Positions 33,970 through 42,946 of a DNA stretch of 64,000 nt are shown in pieces; position 1 is the first letter of the stretch, and the number at the start of each line of letters is the position of its first letter. The notes beneath the pieces are model-generated. The model was given only the letters and a program-made list of their open reading frames with translations, had not been told where the DNA came from and did not search any database. Source of the DNA: Rhodobacteraceae bacterium LMO-JJ12. GTDB lineage: Bacteria; Pseudomonadota; Alphaproteobacteria; Rhodobacterales; Rhodobacteraceae. A program made the position numbers and the translations under genes. Location of the stretch: NCBI GenBank assembly GCA_021555075.1, contig JAKGBX010000004.1, forward strand, positions 204,591-268,590, in the 5' to 3' direction.

Positions 33970-34988
33970 GACAACAGCTCATCCAGCGGCTGACGGGCGC
34001 GTTTGCGTTGCAATTCATAATGTCCCAGCGGCGTATACCCGGCCAGAACGGTGTCGATGCCATCGTCGCGCAGGCCCTTGCGCAGAGCCGCCTCGAACAC
34101 GCGGCGATCCTTCTTGGGCATAGGTGCCAGGTCGATCACGATCTGCCCGCCAAGCCCGCGCAGGCGCAACTGGCGCGGCAACTCGCGCGCGCAGGCAAGA
34201 TTGGCCTTCAGCCCTGCCGCCAGCGAGGTATCTGCGCCGGTGTTCACATCCACAGCCACCAGAGCGCGTGTTGGTTCGATAAAAAGCGAGCCACCGCCGG
34301 GCAGGGGGGCTTGAGGTGTTCTCAACGCCTCCAGCGCGTCTAGCACGCCGCAGGCCTCAAAGCCGCCCGGTTCGGTCACCACGTCGGCGGGCTCGGACCA
34401 GTCGCGCCAGGCCAGCCCGTGCGGGCCGTCGCCCTCAAGCAGCATTTCGGGCGCACCCTCAGCATCGCCCAGAACCCGCTCGGCCAGCGCGGCCATGGTG
34501 GCGATGTCTTCGCCGATCTCATCGTCTTCGCCGGTCAGACAGGCCGACCGCAGGATCAGCCCGAACGCACTGTTCGCCATTTCCTCACGGGCGATGACCA
34601 TGAGCGTGTCGCGCCGGTCATCGTCGCGAATGGCGCGTGAAATATTGAGCCCCGGTGCGCCGGGGGTGACGATGGCAAACCGGCTCTTGAACAGGATTTT
34701 CTGCGTCACCGGCAGGGCTTTGCCCGGCTCGGCGTGGCCCGTCACCTGCACCAAAAGCGACTGTCCGGGTGAAATTCCCTTCACCTGGCGCAAAAACCCC
34801 GGCCCATCGGGGGTAGCGACGATCAGCCCGCCTTGCCCCTTGAGCGGGCGTTCTGCCACTGCGCGATAAATCGTGCCGGGGCGCGGTGTTTCCGTGTCGA
34901 TCAGCAGATCGTCGAGCCGCCCGTCAACCATAAGCGCGGCTGCTTCACGCTCTCCGATATGATCGAGGATGATCTGGCGCCCCTTCAT
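33966..34988 (-). CDS. Short ribonuclease E/G family protein
   Basis: 340 residues, much shorter than RNase E and shorter than E. coli RNase G (489). The catalytic-core motifs [10 protein letters not shown] and [11 protein letters not shown] hold the two Mg-binding Asp residues. The zinc-link cysteines and C-terminal scaffold are absent, and the S1 part appears reduced. Start at 34988 overlaps the maf stop by four bases (ATGA); the open frame further upstream is inside maf. Part of the infA-maf-RNase-yacG unit; a full-length RNase E is presumably elsewhere. Confidence 0.88.
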   Translation of the reverse strand: MKGRQIILDHIGEREAAALMVDGRLDDLLIDTETPRPGTIYRAVAERPLKGQGGLIVATPDGPGFLRQVKGISPGQSLLVQVTGHAEPGKALPVTQKILFKSRFAIVTPGAPGLNISRAIRDDDRRDTLMVIAREEMANSAFGLILRSACLTGEDDEIGEDIATMAALAERVLGDAEGAPEMLLEGDGPHGLAWRDWSEPADVVTEPGGFEACGVLDALEALRTPQAPLPGGGSLFIEPTRALVAVDVNTGADTSLAAGLKANLACARELPRQLRLRGLGGQIVIDLAPMPKKDRRVFEAALRKGLRDDGIDTVLAGYTPLGHYELQRKRARQPLDELLS

Positions 34989-35560
34989 GTCGCGCTCCAG
35001 ACCGGATAGCCCGCGCCCTGCAACAGCCCGGCGGTTTCTGCCAGCGGCAGGCCGACCACGGCGGTGAACGAGCCCGAAATCCACGGGATCAGCGCCCCGG
35101 CCGGACCCTGAATGCCATAGCCCCCGGCCTTGCCGCGCCAATCGTTGCTGGCAAGATAGCCGTCCAGCTCGGCCGCAGACAGGCGTTTCATCTTCACATG
35201 TGTCACCACGTCACGCTCCCATATCCGTGTCCCAAGACGCACGGCGACTGCCGTGATCACCCGGTGTCGCCGCCCCGACAGGGCGCTCAGAAAGGCGCGC
35301 GCCTCTGCTTCATCCTCGGGCTTGCCAAGAATCCGGCGGCCCATTGCCACGGTGGTATCGGCGCACAGAACAATATCCCCGTCCTCGGTCTTGACCGCCA
35401 GAACCTTTTCACGCGCCATGCGCGCGCAATAGGGCCGGGGCAGTTCTGCCTTTGCGGGGGTTTCGTCGATTTCGGGCGGACGAATGTCATCGGGTATGAC
35501 GCCGATCTGCGCCAGCAATTCCTTGCGACGTGGGCTGCCCGATCCGAGAATGAGTTTCAT
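34985..35560 (-). CDS. maf: Maf-family nucleotide pyrophosphatase
   Basis: 191 residues from [16 protein letters not shown]. House-cleaning pyrophosphatase acting on dTTP/UTP or modified nucleotides. Signatures: [11 protein letters not shown], then ADTTVAMG with the catalytic Asp, and [15 protein letters not shown]. The seven codons of open frame upstream are not needed; the family begins at this Met. Overlaps the RNase gene and follows infA by 69 bases. Confidence 0.92.
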   Translation of the reverse strand: MKLILGSGSPRRKELLAQIGVIPDDIRPPEIDETPAKAELPRPYCARMAREKVLAVKTEDGDIVLCADTTVAMGRRILGKPEDEAEARAFLSALSGRRHRVITAVAVRLGTRIWERDVVTHVKMKRLSAAELDGYLASNDWRGKAGGYGIQGPAGALIPWISGSFTAVVGLPLAETAGLLQGAGYPVWSAT

Positions 35561-35629
35561 GTCGTTTTCACGCGTCCGCATCTTGTCCGCAAACCGGAGC
35601 TTACCTGTCGCAACGCGGACGTCGCGTGC

Positions 35630-35848
35630 TTATTTAAAGCGATAGTTGATCCGACCCTTGGTCAGATCATAGGGCGTCATCTCGACCTGCACCTTGTCGC
35701 CTGCGAGAACGCGGATGCGGTTCTTGCGCATCTTGCCTGCCGTGTGTGCGATGATCGTATGGCCGTTTTCCAGCTCGACCAGGAATGTCGCGTTCGGCAG
35801 GAGTTCCTTCACGACGCCTGGAAATTCGAGCAGTTCTTCCTTGGCCAT
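35630..35848 (-). CDS. infA: Translation initiation factor IF-1
   Basis: 72 residues, the standard length and composition ([20 protein letters not shown], then [20 protein letters not shown] at the end); an OB-fold protein occupying the ribosomal A site. AAAGGAGAAACC ribosome binding site. First gene of the maf-RNase-yacG unit. Confidence 0.98.
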   Translation of the reverse strand: MAKEELLEFPGVVKELLPNATFLVELENGHTIIAHTAGKMRKNRIRVLAGDKVQVEMTPYDLTKGRINYRFK

Positions 35849-35920
35849 GGTTTCTCCTTTGATATACTTCCCGCAACCGCGCGGGCCGCTGCAAAAGCGG
35901 GCCCGGATGCGGGCGCGGCC

Positions 35921-35949
35921 TAGATGCGCTCTTTTCTAAAGGTTTTCAA
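35921..35949 (-). promoter_or_regulatory. Candidate sigma70 promoter of infA
   Basis: On the minus strand TTGAAA (35949-35944) and CATCTA (35926-35921) are 17 bp apart, about 75 bases before the infA start. The -10 is a weak match. Confidence 0.4.
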
Positions 35950-35958
35950 GGGCCATTG

Positions 35959-36840
35959 TTAGCGGAGCGGCACGTGTGCAACCTGTGCGACACGCGCAAC
36001 CTGTTCGGCCCAATGCGAAAGGTGCAGCACATTGCCATCGCTGCGTACCCGGGCGAGGGCGCCCAGATCGACATCGGCCATGGTCCAGCCCGCCTCGTCA
36101 AGCTTGCCCTGAGCCAGAATGCCATCGGCCGGAAAGCCCTTGTCCGGTGGGCCAAAGATGCCGCCGGCACCGGTATTTTCCTCAACCGCATAAAGCCGTG
36201 GCTCGGCCCCAATCAGAGATGCCATCGCCGTCACACATTGCAACTCCATCGCGCGCGCCCGCGCCCCGATGCGCACCCTTGCATAGCCTTCGCGCGCTTC
36301 GGTGCAGGACGGGATCAGGATCAATTCCGCCCCTGCATCGGCCAACGCCTTGCCCAGCAAAGGAAATTCCCCATCATAGCAGATCAGGACGGCGATCTTG
36401 CCAAGTTCGGTTTCAAACACCTTCAGCGGCCCGCCGGGTGCGATACGCCAATCGTCGCGTTCCCACCGCGTCATGATCTGCTTGTCCTGCCAACCGATCG
36501 CGCCGCCGGGTGTGAACAACCCGGCCCGGTTCACCACGCGTTGATCCTCGCGCACCGGCGCCGAGGGCGACAGGATATGCACGCCGTGTTCCGCCGCCAG
36601 TGCTGAAAAAAGCCTGACCGCTGGCCCAAGCCATTCTGCGACCGCATCAATCGACCCCTGCGGCGAGCCTGCCGCCTCAGGCCCATCCAGCGCGGCCAAC
36701 TCCATTGCGCCATACTCGGGAAAGACCAGCAGATCGGCGCCATCTCCGGCGGCCTTGGCCACCCAAGCGCTGATCTTGTCCTCATAAGCTTGCCAGCTTT
36801 CCAACCAGCTTAGCGGATAGGTGGCACTGGCCAGTTTCAT
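35959..36840 (-). CDS. Nitrilase-superfamily carbon-nitrogen hydrolase
   Basis: 293 residues. The catalytic triad can be read: Glu42 in LLVFPEYGAME, Lys119 region in WQDKQIMTRWE, and Cys in AVLICYDGEFP. The extra Trp/Glu-rich motif after the Lys is like the plant- and proteobacterial-type amidohydrolases of this superfamily. Hydrolyses a carbon-nitrogen bond in an amide or nitrile; the substrate is unknown. Next to infA on the same strand but separated from it, and divergent from an acyl-CoA synthetase. Confidence 0.86.
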   Translation of the reverse strand: MKLASATYPLSWLESWQAYEDKISAWVAKAAGDGADLLVFPEYGAMELAALDGPEAAGSPQGSIDAVAEWLGPAVRLFSALAAEHGVHILSPSAPVREDQRVVNRAGLFTPGGAIGWQDKQIMTRWERDDWRIAPGGPLKVFETELGKIAVLICYDGEFPLLGKALADAGAELILIPSCTEAREGYARVRIGARARAMELQCVTAMASLIGAEPRLYAVEENTGAGGIFGPPDKGFPADGILAQGKLDEAGWTMADVDLGALARVRSDGNVLHLSHWAEQVARVAQVAHVPLR

Positions 36841-37091
36841 CGCTCAAAACTCCCTGTCGCGTCTCTGCGGTTCAGCCCTATGGTCTCGCTCTCGCAGGGG
36901 CAAGGCTTTGCGCGGAGAGACTGTCAAAACTGCTTACGGCATCAACCAAGATGTTGACGTAACGCAAGCCTGTAAAACCATCCTGCCAGTACCCTTGCGC
37001 ATATGGTCAAAGCCTTCCAGAATACGGCCAAGGGAAAAGCCGTCGCGGCTTAGGGACAATGCCTATAACAGGGCCAAAGGGGAGGAAATAC

Positions 37092-38984
37092 ATGACATTT
37101 GCCACACTACAGGACAGTCTGGACGTCACCAATGAAATGCCGTGGGAAGAGCGCGATATGCCGGTCACGGTTTATGACATGCTGCGCCGCACCACTGACA
37201 AGTTTGGTCAGCGCCCGGCGATAAGCTATCAGCTTCTCTCCGGCCCCGATGACAAAGCCGAAACGCTGACCTGGCAGGAGTTTCACGACAAGGTGGCACA
37301 GGCTGCCAACCTCTTTCGCTCGCTCAAGCTGGAAAAGGATGATGTGATCGCGCTGGTGATGCCGAACTCGACTGAGACCGCAGTTGCGCTGATCGGCGCG
37401 ATGGTGGCGGGCATTGCCAACCCGATCAACCCGCTGCTTGAGCCTGAACAGATCGGCGCGATCCTGCGCGAGACCGGGGCCAAGGTGGTTGTCACGCTGC
37501 ATGCTTTCCCCAAAACCGACATTGCCCAGAAAACCGCCGAAGCGGTGCGCCATGCGCCCAATGTCCACACCATACTGACAGTTGATCTCAACCGTTATCT
37601 GACGCCACCCAAAAGCTGGATCGTGCCGTTTGTGCGCCCCAAGGTGGAGAGCAACCATCACGCCACCGTTCTGCGCTTCAATGCCGAGATCGCCAAACAG
37701 CCCAAGACGCTGACCTTTGAGGACATCAAGGAAGACCGCGTCGCGGCCTATTTCCACACCGGCGGCACCACCGGCATGCCCAAAGTCGCCCAGCACAAGA
37801 ATTCCGGGATCATCTACAACGGTTGGATCGGCGACGAACTGCTCTATACCGAGCGCGACAACATCATGTGCCCGCTGCCGCTGTTTCACGTCTTTGCGTG
37901 CCATGTGATCCTGATGGCGATGATCAAATCGGGCGCACATGTAGTTTTCCCGACCCCCGCAGGCTATCGCGGCGATGGCGTGTTCGATAACTTCTGGAAG
38001 CTCTGCGAGCGTTGGAAGATCACCTTTATCATCACCGTGCCCACCGCTGTTTCGGCGCTGATGCAGAGACCGGTTGATGCCGATGTCTCCACCGTGGTCA
38101 ATGCGTTCTCCGGCTCCGCGCCAATGCCGCTTGAGCTGTTCAACCGGTTTACCAAATCTACCGGCATTCAGATCATCGAAGGCTACGGGCTGACCGAGGC
38201 AACCTGTCTGGTGTCCTGCAACCCGATCGATGGCGAAAAGAAAGTCGGCTCGGTTGGCATTCCTTTCCCTTATACCGACATTCGTATCTGTCATGATGGC
38301 GATGCGGGGCCGGTGGAATGCGCCGCTGACGAAGTGGGCGAGATTTGCGTCAGCAATCCCGGCGTGAACGATGGCGCCACTTACACGGAAGACGCCAAGA
38401 ATCGTGAGCTTTATCACGAGATGGGCAACCGGATGTATTTGCGCACAGGCGATCTGGGCCGGATCGACCCGGATGGCTATCTCTGGATCACCGGTCGTGC
38501 CAAGGATCTGATCATTCGCGGTGGCCACAACATCGACCCCGCCGAGATCGAAGATGCACTTCTGGCGCATCAGGCGGTGGCGTTCGCCGGTGCCATCGGT
38601 CAGCCTGACGCGCACGCAGGTGAGGTGCCTTGCGTCTATGTCGAACTGATCGGCGGAGCGAGCGTTACAACAGAAGAACTGAACGAACACGCCAAAAAGC
38701 ACATCCATGAACGTGCGGCCTATCCTAAGCATGTGGAAATATTGGATGAACTTCCCAAAACCGCCGTCGGCAAGGTGTTCAAGCCTGATCTGCGCAAACG
38801 CGCGATTACCCGCGTCTATAACGCCGCACTGGAAGAGGCCGGATCGGCCGCGCGCGTAACGTCCGTGGTCGACGACAAGAAGCGCGGTTTGGTGGCGCAA
38901 GTTACAGCAGGCGGCGCAAGCGATGATGACATCAGTAAAGTCCTCGGCGCGTTCACTCGCCCGTGGGAACACGCTGAAGCGTAA
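37092..38984 (+). CDS. Acyl-CoA synthetase (AMP-forming)
   Basis: 630 residues, longer than the other ligase in the window. Adenylation motifs HTGGTTGMPKVAQHK near residue 221, EGYGLTE, TGRAKDLIIRGG and C-terminal Lys motif PKTAVGKVFKPDLRK. GGGGAGGAAATAC directly before the ATG decides the start over a frame open from 37059. Single transcription unit, ending in a hairpin. Substrate probably a medium or long-chain acid, by size only. Confidence 0.86.
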   Translation: MTFATLQDSLDVTNEMPWEERDMPVTVYDMLRRTTDKFGQRPAISYQLLSGPDDKAETLTWQEFHDKVAQAANLFRSLKLEKDDVIALVMPNSTETAVALIGAMVAGIANPINPLLEPEQIGAILRETGAKVVVTLHAFPKTDIAQKTAEAVRHAPNVHTILTVDLNRYLTPPKSWIVPFVRPKVESNHHATVLRFNAEIAKQPKTLTFEDIKEDRVAAYFHTGGTTGMPKVAQHKNSGIIYNGWIGDELLYTERDNIMCPLPLFHVFACHVILMAMIKSGAHVVFPTPAGYRGDGVFDNFWKLCERWKITFIITVPTAVSALMQRPVDADVSTVVNAFSGSAPMPLELFNRFTKSTGIQIIEGYGLTEATCLVSCNPIDGEKKVGSVGIPFPYTDIRICHDGDAGPVECAADEVGEICVSNPGVNDGATYTEDAKNRELYHEMGNRMYLRTGDLGRIDPDGYLWITGRAKDLIIRGGHNIDPAEIEDALLAHQAVAFAGAIGQPDAHAGEVPCVYVELIGGASVTTEELNEHAKKHIHERAAYPKHVEILDELPKTAVGKVFKPDLRKRAITRVYNAALEEAGSAARVTSVVDDKKRGLVAQVTAGGASDDDISKVLGAFTRPWEHAEA

Positions 38985-39002
38985 GGTCTTATAGTAAGAA
39001 AG

Positions 39003-39030
39003 GCAGCGCCCGCCCAAAGGTGGGCGCTGC
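39003..39030 (+). terminator. Hairpin after the acyl-CoA synthetase gene
   Basis: GCAGCGCCC (39003-39011) pairs with GGGCGCTGC (39022-39030), 10-base loop; no T run follows. Confidence 0.6.
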
Positions 39031-39152
39031 ACAGCAGGCATTGCCATTGGCTTTAGCCCGGGGGTGCGAAAGCCCGAGCAAATCACACCCTTTAACATGT
39101 GCAGGTTCTCTGGCTATGCTGGCGCAGTCCCCCAGCCCAAGGATCGAGCATC

Positions 39153-40829
39153 ATGGCCAAACCGAAAAACATCCTGTTCATCATGTTTGACCAATTGCGC
39201 TGGGATTACCTCAGCTCATACGGCCACCCGCATCTTCAAACGCCGAATATCGATCGATTGGCGCAAAAAGGCGTGCGCTTTACGCGCGCCTACATTCAAT
39301 CGCCGATCTGCGGCTCAAGCCGGATGAGCACCTACACAGGGCGCTATGTCCACTCCCACGGCGCAAGCTGGAACGGTATCCCCCTGAAGGTCGGTGAAAT
39401 GACCATGGGCGACCATCTGCGCAAGGCGGGGATGGATTGCTGGCTGGTCGGTAAAACCCACATGCGCGCGGACAAGGAAGGTATGGAACGCCTCGGGCTT
39501 GAGCCGGATTCCTTCATCGGTGCGCGCGTTGCCGAATGCGGTTTTGACGTGTTTGAGCGTGACGATGGCATGCTGCCCGAAGGCCCCGATGGCGCCTATG
39601 ATCCCGACGGTGCCAAGGAATACAACAAATGGCTCAAGGCCAAGGGCTATGACGCCGATAACCCGTGGCATGACTTTGCCAATTCCGGTCTCGATGCCGA
39701 TGGCAACGTGCTCTCCGGCTGGTTTCTGAAGAACTCGCCGATGGCGGCCAATATCGACGAAGAAGACAGCGAAACCCCTTATATGACGGGCCGCGGCATC
39801 GACTTCATGCAAAGCCATGATGGCCCATGGTGCTGTCATCTCAGCTATATCAAGCCACATTGGCCCTATATCGTGCCCGAACCCTATGCCAGCATGTATG
39901 GCCCCGAACATGTCCTCCCGGTGGTGCGCTCGGACACGGAACGTCAGAACGCCCACCCGGTCTTGAAGGCCTTCATGGACACCAAAGTGGGGCAAACCTT
40001 CTCGCGTCAGGACGTGCGCGAGGCGGTGATCCCGGCCTATATGGGCCTTATCAAACAGGTCGATGATCAGATGGGCCGATTGTTCGAATGGCTGGAAGAA
40101 ACCGGGCGGATGCAGGACACGATGATCGTGCTCACCTCGGATCACGGCGACTTTCTGGGCGATCACTGGCTTGGCGAGAAAACCTTCTTTCACGACGCCT
40201 CAACCCGCGTGCCGCTGATCATTTATGACCCATCCCCCGAGGCCGACGCGACACGCGGCACGGTTTGCGATGCGCTGGTCGAAAGCATTGATCTTGCGCC
40301 CACATTTCTCGATGTCGCCGGGGGCGAACCCGTGGGCCACATCCTTGAGGGCGAAAGCCTGCTGCCAATCCTGCATGGCACACGGGCCGAAACCGAGCGC
40401 GAGTACGTCATCTGCGAATACGATTACTCCGGCTCACCCATCGCCAAGCTGATGAATGCATCGGTGCGCGACGCGGTGATGTTCATGATCGCCGACAAGC
40501 GCTGGAAAATGGTGCATTGCGAAGGCGGCTATCGCCCGCTTCTGTTCGATCTGGAGAACGATCCCGACGAACTCACCGATCTGGGCGACAGTGATGAACA
40601 CGCCGAGGTGATCCAGGCGCTCTATGATAAGCTTTTCGCATGGACCCGGCGCCCATCACAGCGCACCACCCGCTCCGAGGCGCAGCTTATCGAAATGCGC
40701 ACCGCAAGCGCGCGGCGCGGAATTGTTCTCGGGGTTTACGACGAAAACGACACGCCGCTTGATCTCACGGTAAAATATCGCGGTCAGAAGGCGCGCCCGT
40801 GGCAAGACATCAAGGGTGGCAAGAGTTGA
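39153..40829 (+). CDS. Sulfatase / phosphonate monoester hydrolase-like enzyme with CGSSR motif
   Basis: 558 residues of the alkaline-phosphatase superfamily, sulfatase branch. Metal-binding MFDQLRWDY near the N-terminus, TSDHGDFLGDH in the C-terminal half, and the nucleophile region Cys53-Gly-Ser-Ser-Arg57 (SPICGSSRMSTYTGR). The formylglycine consensus is C-x-P/A-x-R, so Ser55 in the third position is unusual, though Cys and Arg are kept. Resembles phosphonate monoester hydrolases and choline-sulfatase-like enzymes in length. No signal peptide, so cytoplasmic. Start at 39153 matches the family; the upstream open frame lacks a ribosome binding site. Confidence 0.85.
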   Translation: MAKPKNILFIMFDQLRWDYLSSYGHPHLQTPNIDRLAQKGVRFTRAYIQSPICGSSRMSTYTGRYVHSHGASWNGIPLKVGEMTMGDHLRKAGMDCWLVGKTHMRADKEGMERLGLEPDSFIGARVAECGFDVFERDDGMLPEGPDGAYDPDGAKEYNKWLKAKGYDADNPWHDFANSGLDADGNVLSGWFLKNSPMAANIDEEDSETPYMTGRGIDFMQSHDGPWCCHLSYIKPHWPYIVPEPYASMYGPEHVLPVVRSDTERQNAHPVLKAFMDTKVGQTFSRQDVREAVIPAYMGLIKQVDDQMGRLFEWLEETGRMQDTMIVLTSDHGDFLGDHWLGEKTFFHDASTRVPLIIYDPSPEADATRGTVCDALVESIDLAPTFLDVAGGEPVGHILEGESLLPILHGTRAETEREYVICEYDYSGSPIAKLMNASVRDAVMFMIADKRWKMVHCEGGYRPLLFDLENDPDELTDLGDSDEHAEVIQALYDKLFAWTRRPSQRTTRSEAQLIEMRTASARRGIVLGVYDENDTPLDLTVKYRGQKARPWQDIKGGKS

Positions 40830-40838
40830 GCCAAACTG

Positions 40839-40867
40839 GCGTCCTGCACCTTATCGGGGCAGGGCGC
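40839..40867. terminator. Hairpin between convergent genes
   Basis: GCGTCCTGC (40839-40847) pairs with GCAGGGCGC (40859-40867) with one G-T pair, 11-base loop, between the sulfatase and glpD ends. Confidence 0.45.
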
Positions 40868-40878
40868 AGATAAGCGTT

Positions 40879-42414
40879 TCAAGCGGACAGTTGCGTCTCA
40901 ATATACGCGGCTAGATGCGCGCGCTCCTCTGCGCTGAAATGCAACCCCAGCTTGGAGCGCCGCCAAAGCAGATCCTCGACGCAGCGCACCCATTCGCGCG
41001 CAATCAGCCAATCCACCTCGGCCCCGCGCAAGCCATGGCCGAAATCCTCGCCCGGCCCATTCGCGAAAATGCCCTGTGCCTCGCTGCCATAAGCCCGGAT
41101 GATGCGCTGGGCCGTCTTCTCATTGGCCCAATCCTGCGCCGCACGAAACGCCGCGATCAACCCGGCTACGCCGTTCACCGGGAAATCCCCGCCGGGTAAC
41201 GCAACGCCGGCGGTCCAATCCCCGCGCAGCCCCTCGAACACCGCGCCAAGCTTGCCCATGGCCGCCTCGGCCAGCCGCCGATAGGTGGTGATCTTGCCGC
41301 CAAACACATTGAGAACCGGTGCGCCCGTGCTGGTATCAAGACGCAGCACATATTCGCGCGTCGCCGCCGTCGCCGAACTGGCCCCGTCGTCATAAAGCGG
41401 GCGCACTCCCGAATAGGTCCAAACGATATCCTCGCGCTCCAGCGGGCGCTTGAAATACTGTCCGGCAAAGGCGCGCAGATAATCGGCCTCTTCCTCGGTG
41501 CAGATCGGCGCAGTCTCGGCATTGTCATGGTCAACATCGGTGGTGCCGATCAGGGTGAAATCCTGCTCATAGGGAATGGCAAAGATGATGCGCCCGTCAG
41601 GCCCTTGAAAGAAATAGCATTTATCGTGGTCAAATAGCCGCTTCGTAACGATATGCGAGCCGCGCACCAGCCGCACCCGCTCTTGCGTGTCCAGCTTGAG
41701 CACCCCGCCGATCACATCGCCCACCCAAGGCCCCGCCGCATTGACGAGTGCGCGCGCACGGATCACTTCGCCATTGCCAAGCGTGACGCGCCAGGCACCG
41801 TTGTCGGGCTGGGCCGCCACCACCTTGGTGCGCGTCATCACCTCTGCACCGCGCGCCGCCGCGTCGCGCGCATTCAGCACCACCAGCCGCGCATCCTGCA
41901 CCCAGACATCGGAATATTCATAGGCCCGCGTCAGATGATCCTTGAGCGGCGCCCCTTCCGGGGTGTTTTCCAACGAAAGAGCACGGGTTGCGGGCAGAAT
42001 CTTGCGCCCGCCCATGTGGTCATAAAGAAACAGCCCCAGCCGGATCATCCAGCCCGGCCGCCGCCCGCCCATCCAAGGCATAAATCGGCCAATCAGCCGC
42101 GACGCCGGGGTTTCCCCTTCAAAGCGCATTTCCGGCGCCAAGGGCAGCACAAAGCGCATCGGCCAAGCGATGTGAGGCATGGCGCCGAGTAGCACCTCGC
42201 GTTCCCTGAGCGCCTCGCGCACCAGGCGGAATTCGAAATATTCGAGATAGCGCAACCCGCCATGAAAGAGCTTGGTCGAGGCAGATGAGGTGGCCTGCGC
42301 GAGATCGCCCATCTCGGCCAGCACAACCGAAAGCCCGCGCCCCGCTGCGTCGCGCGCAATGCCGCAGCCATTGATGCCGCCGCCGATAATCAGAAGATCG
42401 ACGTGTCTGCTCAT
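40879..42414 (-). CDS. glpD: Aerobic glycerol-3-phosphate dehydrogenase
   Basis: 511 residues, FAD-dependent, membrane-associated; oxidises glycerol-3-phosphate to dihydroxyacetone phosphate and feeds electrons to quinone. N-terminal dinucleotide motif DLLIIGGGINGCGIARDAAGRG region, RYLEYFEFRLVREALRERE, and GGKITTYRRLAEAA near the C-terminal third are diagnostic. Length is typical. No glpF, glpK or glpR is adjacent. Confidence 0.95.
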   Translation of the reverse strand: MSRHVDLLIIGGGINGCGIARDAAGRGLSVVLAEMGDLAQATSSASTKLFHGGLRYLEYFEFRLVREALREREVLLGAMPHIAWPMRFVLPLAPEMRFEGETPASRLIGRFMPWMGGRRPGWMIRLGLFLYDHMGGRKILPATRALSLENTPEGAPLKDHLTRAYEYSDVWVQDARLVVLNARDAAARGAEVMTRTKVVAAQPDNGAWRVTLGNGEVIRARALVNAAGPWVGDVIGGVLKLDTQERVRLVRGSHIVTKRLFDHDKCYFFQGPDGRIIFAIPYEQDFTLIGTTDVDHDNAETAPICTEEEADYLRAFAGQYFKRPLEREDIVWTYSGVRPLYDDGASSATAATREYVLRLDTSTGAPVLNVFGGKITTYRRLAEAAMGKLGAVFEGLRGDWTAGVALPGGDFPVNGVAGLIAAFRAAQDWANEKTAQRIIRAYGSEAQGIFANGPGEDFGHGLRGAEVDWLIAREWVRCVEDLLWRRSKLGLHFSAEERAHLAAYIETQLSA

Positions 42415-42490
42415 GTTGCCTGCCTTTTTCGGGGTTGCTCCGACCTTGGGATACTCAAGCCGGGGGCGGCTGGCAAGCCGCGCGCGCCCA

Positions 42491-42539
42491 TGGGGGGCCA
42501 GCCCCCCATACCCCCCGGGATATTTCTGGCAAGATGAAG
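42491..42539 (+). repeat. Dispersed intergenic repeat, copy B
   Basis: GGGGGGCCAGCCCCCC hairpin, then CCCCCCGGGATATTTC and TGGCAAGATGAAG. Ends five bases from the cueR stop. Same core as at 14160, 45570 and 55011. Confidence 0.85.
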
Positions 42540-42543
42540 GCGA

Positions 42544-42945
42544 TCAGGGTTTCGTGGCGGGTGGCGCGGAGAGATCGCTCAGGATCGGGCAATCGGGGCG
42601 ATCATCCCCGGCGCAGGCCGTGATCAGATGCGAAAGCGTATCTTTCATCTGGCGTAACTCGCTCAGCTTGGCCTCGATCCGGGCGAGATGTTCGCGCGCA
42701 ATGGCCTTTACATCCGCCGAGGCACGGGTGCGGTCTTCATAAAGCGCCAGCAGGTTGCGGCAGTCTTCGATCGAAAACCCCAAGGAGCGGGCGCGCCCCA
42801 GAAAGCTCAGCTTGTGCAGATCGCTTTCACGAAACGAGCGATAGCCATTGCCTGCGCGCATGGGCGTGATCAGCCCGATATCCTCGTAATAGCGGATGGT
42901 CTTGGCGGGCAGCCCGCTGGCTTCGGCGACTTCTCCGATGTTCAT
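42544..42945 (-). CDS. cueR: CueR-type MerR-family copper regulator
   Basis: 133 residues. N-terminal MerR helix-turn-helix (IGEVAEASGLPAKTIRYYEDIGL), a long dimerisation helix and metal-binding Cys111 and Cys119 eight residues apart (CAGDDRPDC). Ser76 matches the CueR position that selects monovalent ions, as opposed to the Cys of divalent sensors. It directly follows copA with a single-base gap and should activate the copA promoter at 45434-45464. Confidence 0.92.
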   Translation of the reverse strand: MNIGEVAEASGLPAKTIRYYEDIGLITPMRAGNGYRSFRESDLHKLSFLGRARSLGFSIEDCRNLLALYEDRTRASADVKAIAREHLARIEAKLSELRQMKDTLSHLITACAGDDRPDCPILSDLSAPPATKP

Positions 42946-42946
42946 G

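Noticed and set aside
37107..39098. 663-codon open frame antisense to the acyl-CoA synthetase
   Set aside because: Shadow frame; the plus strand encodes a full adenylating enzyme.
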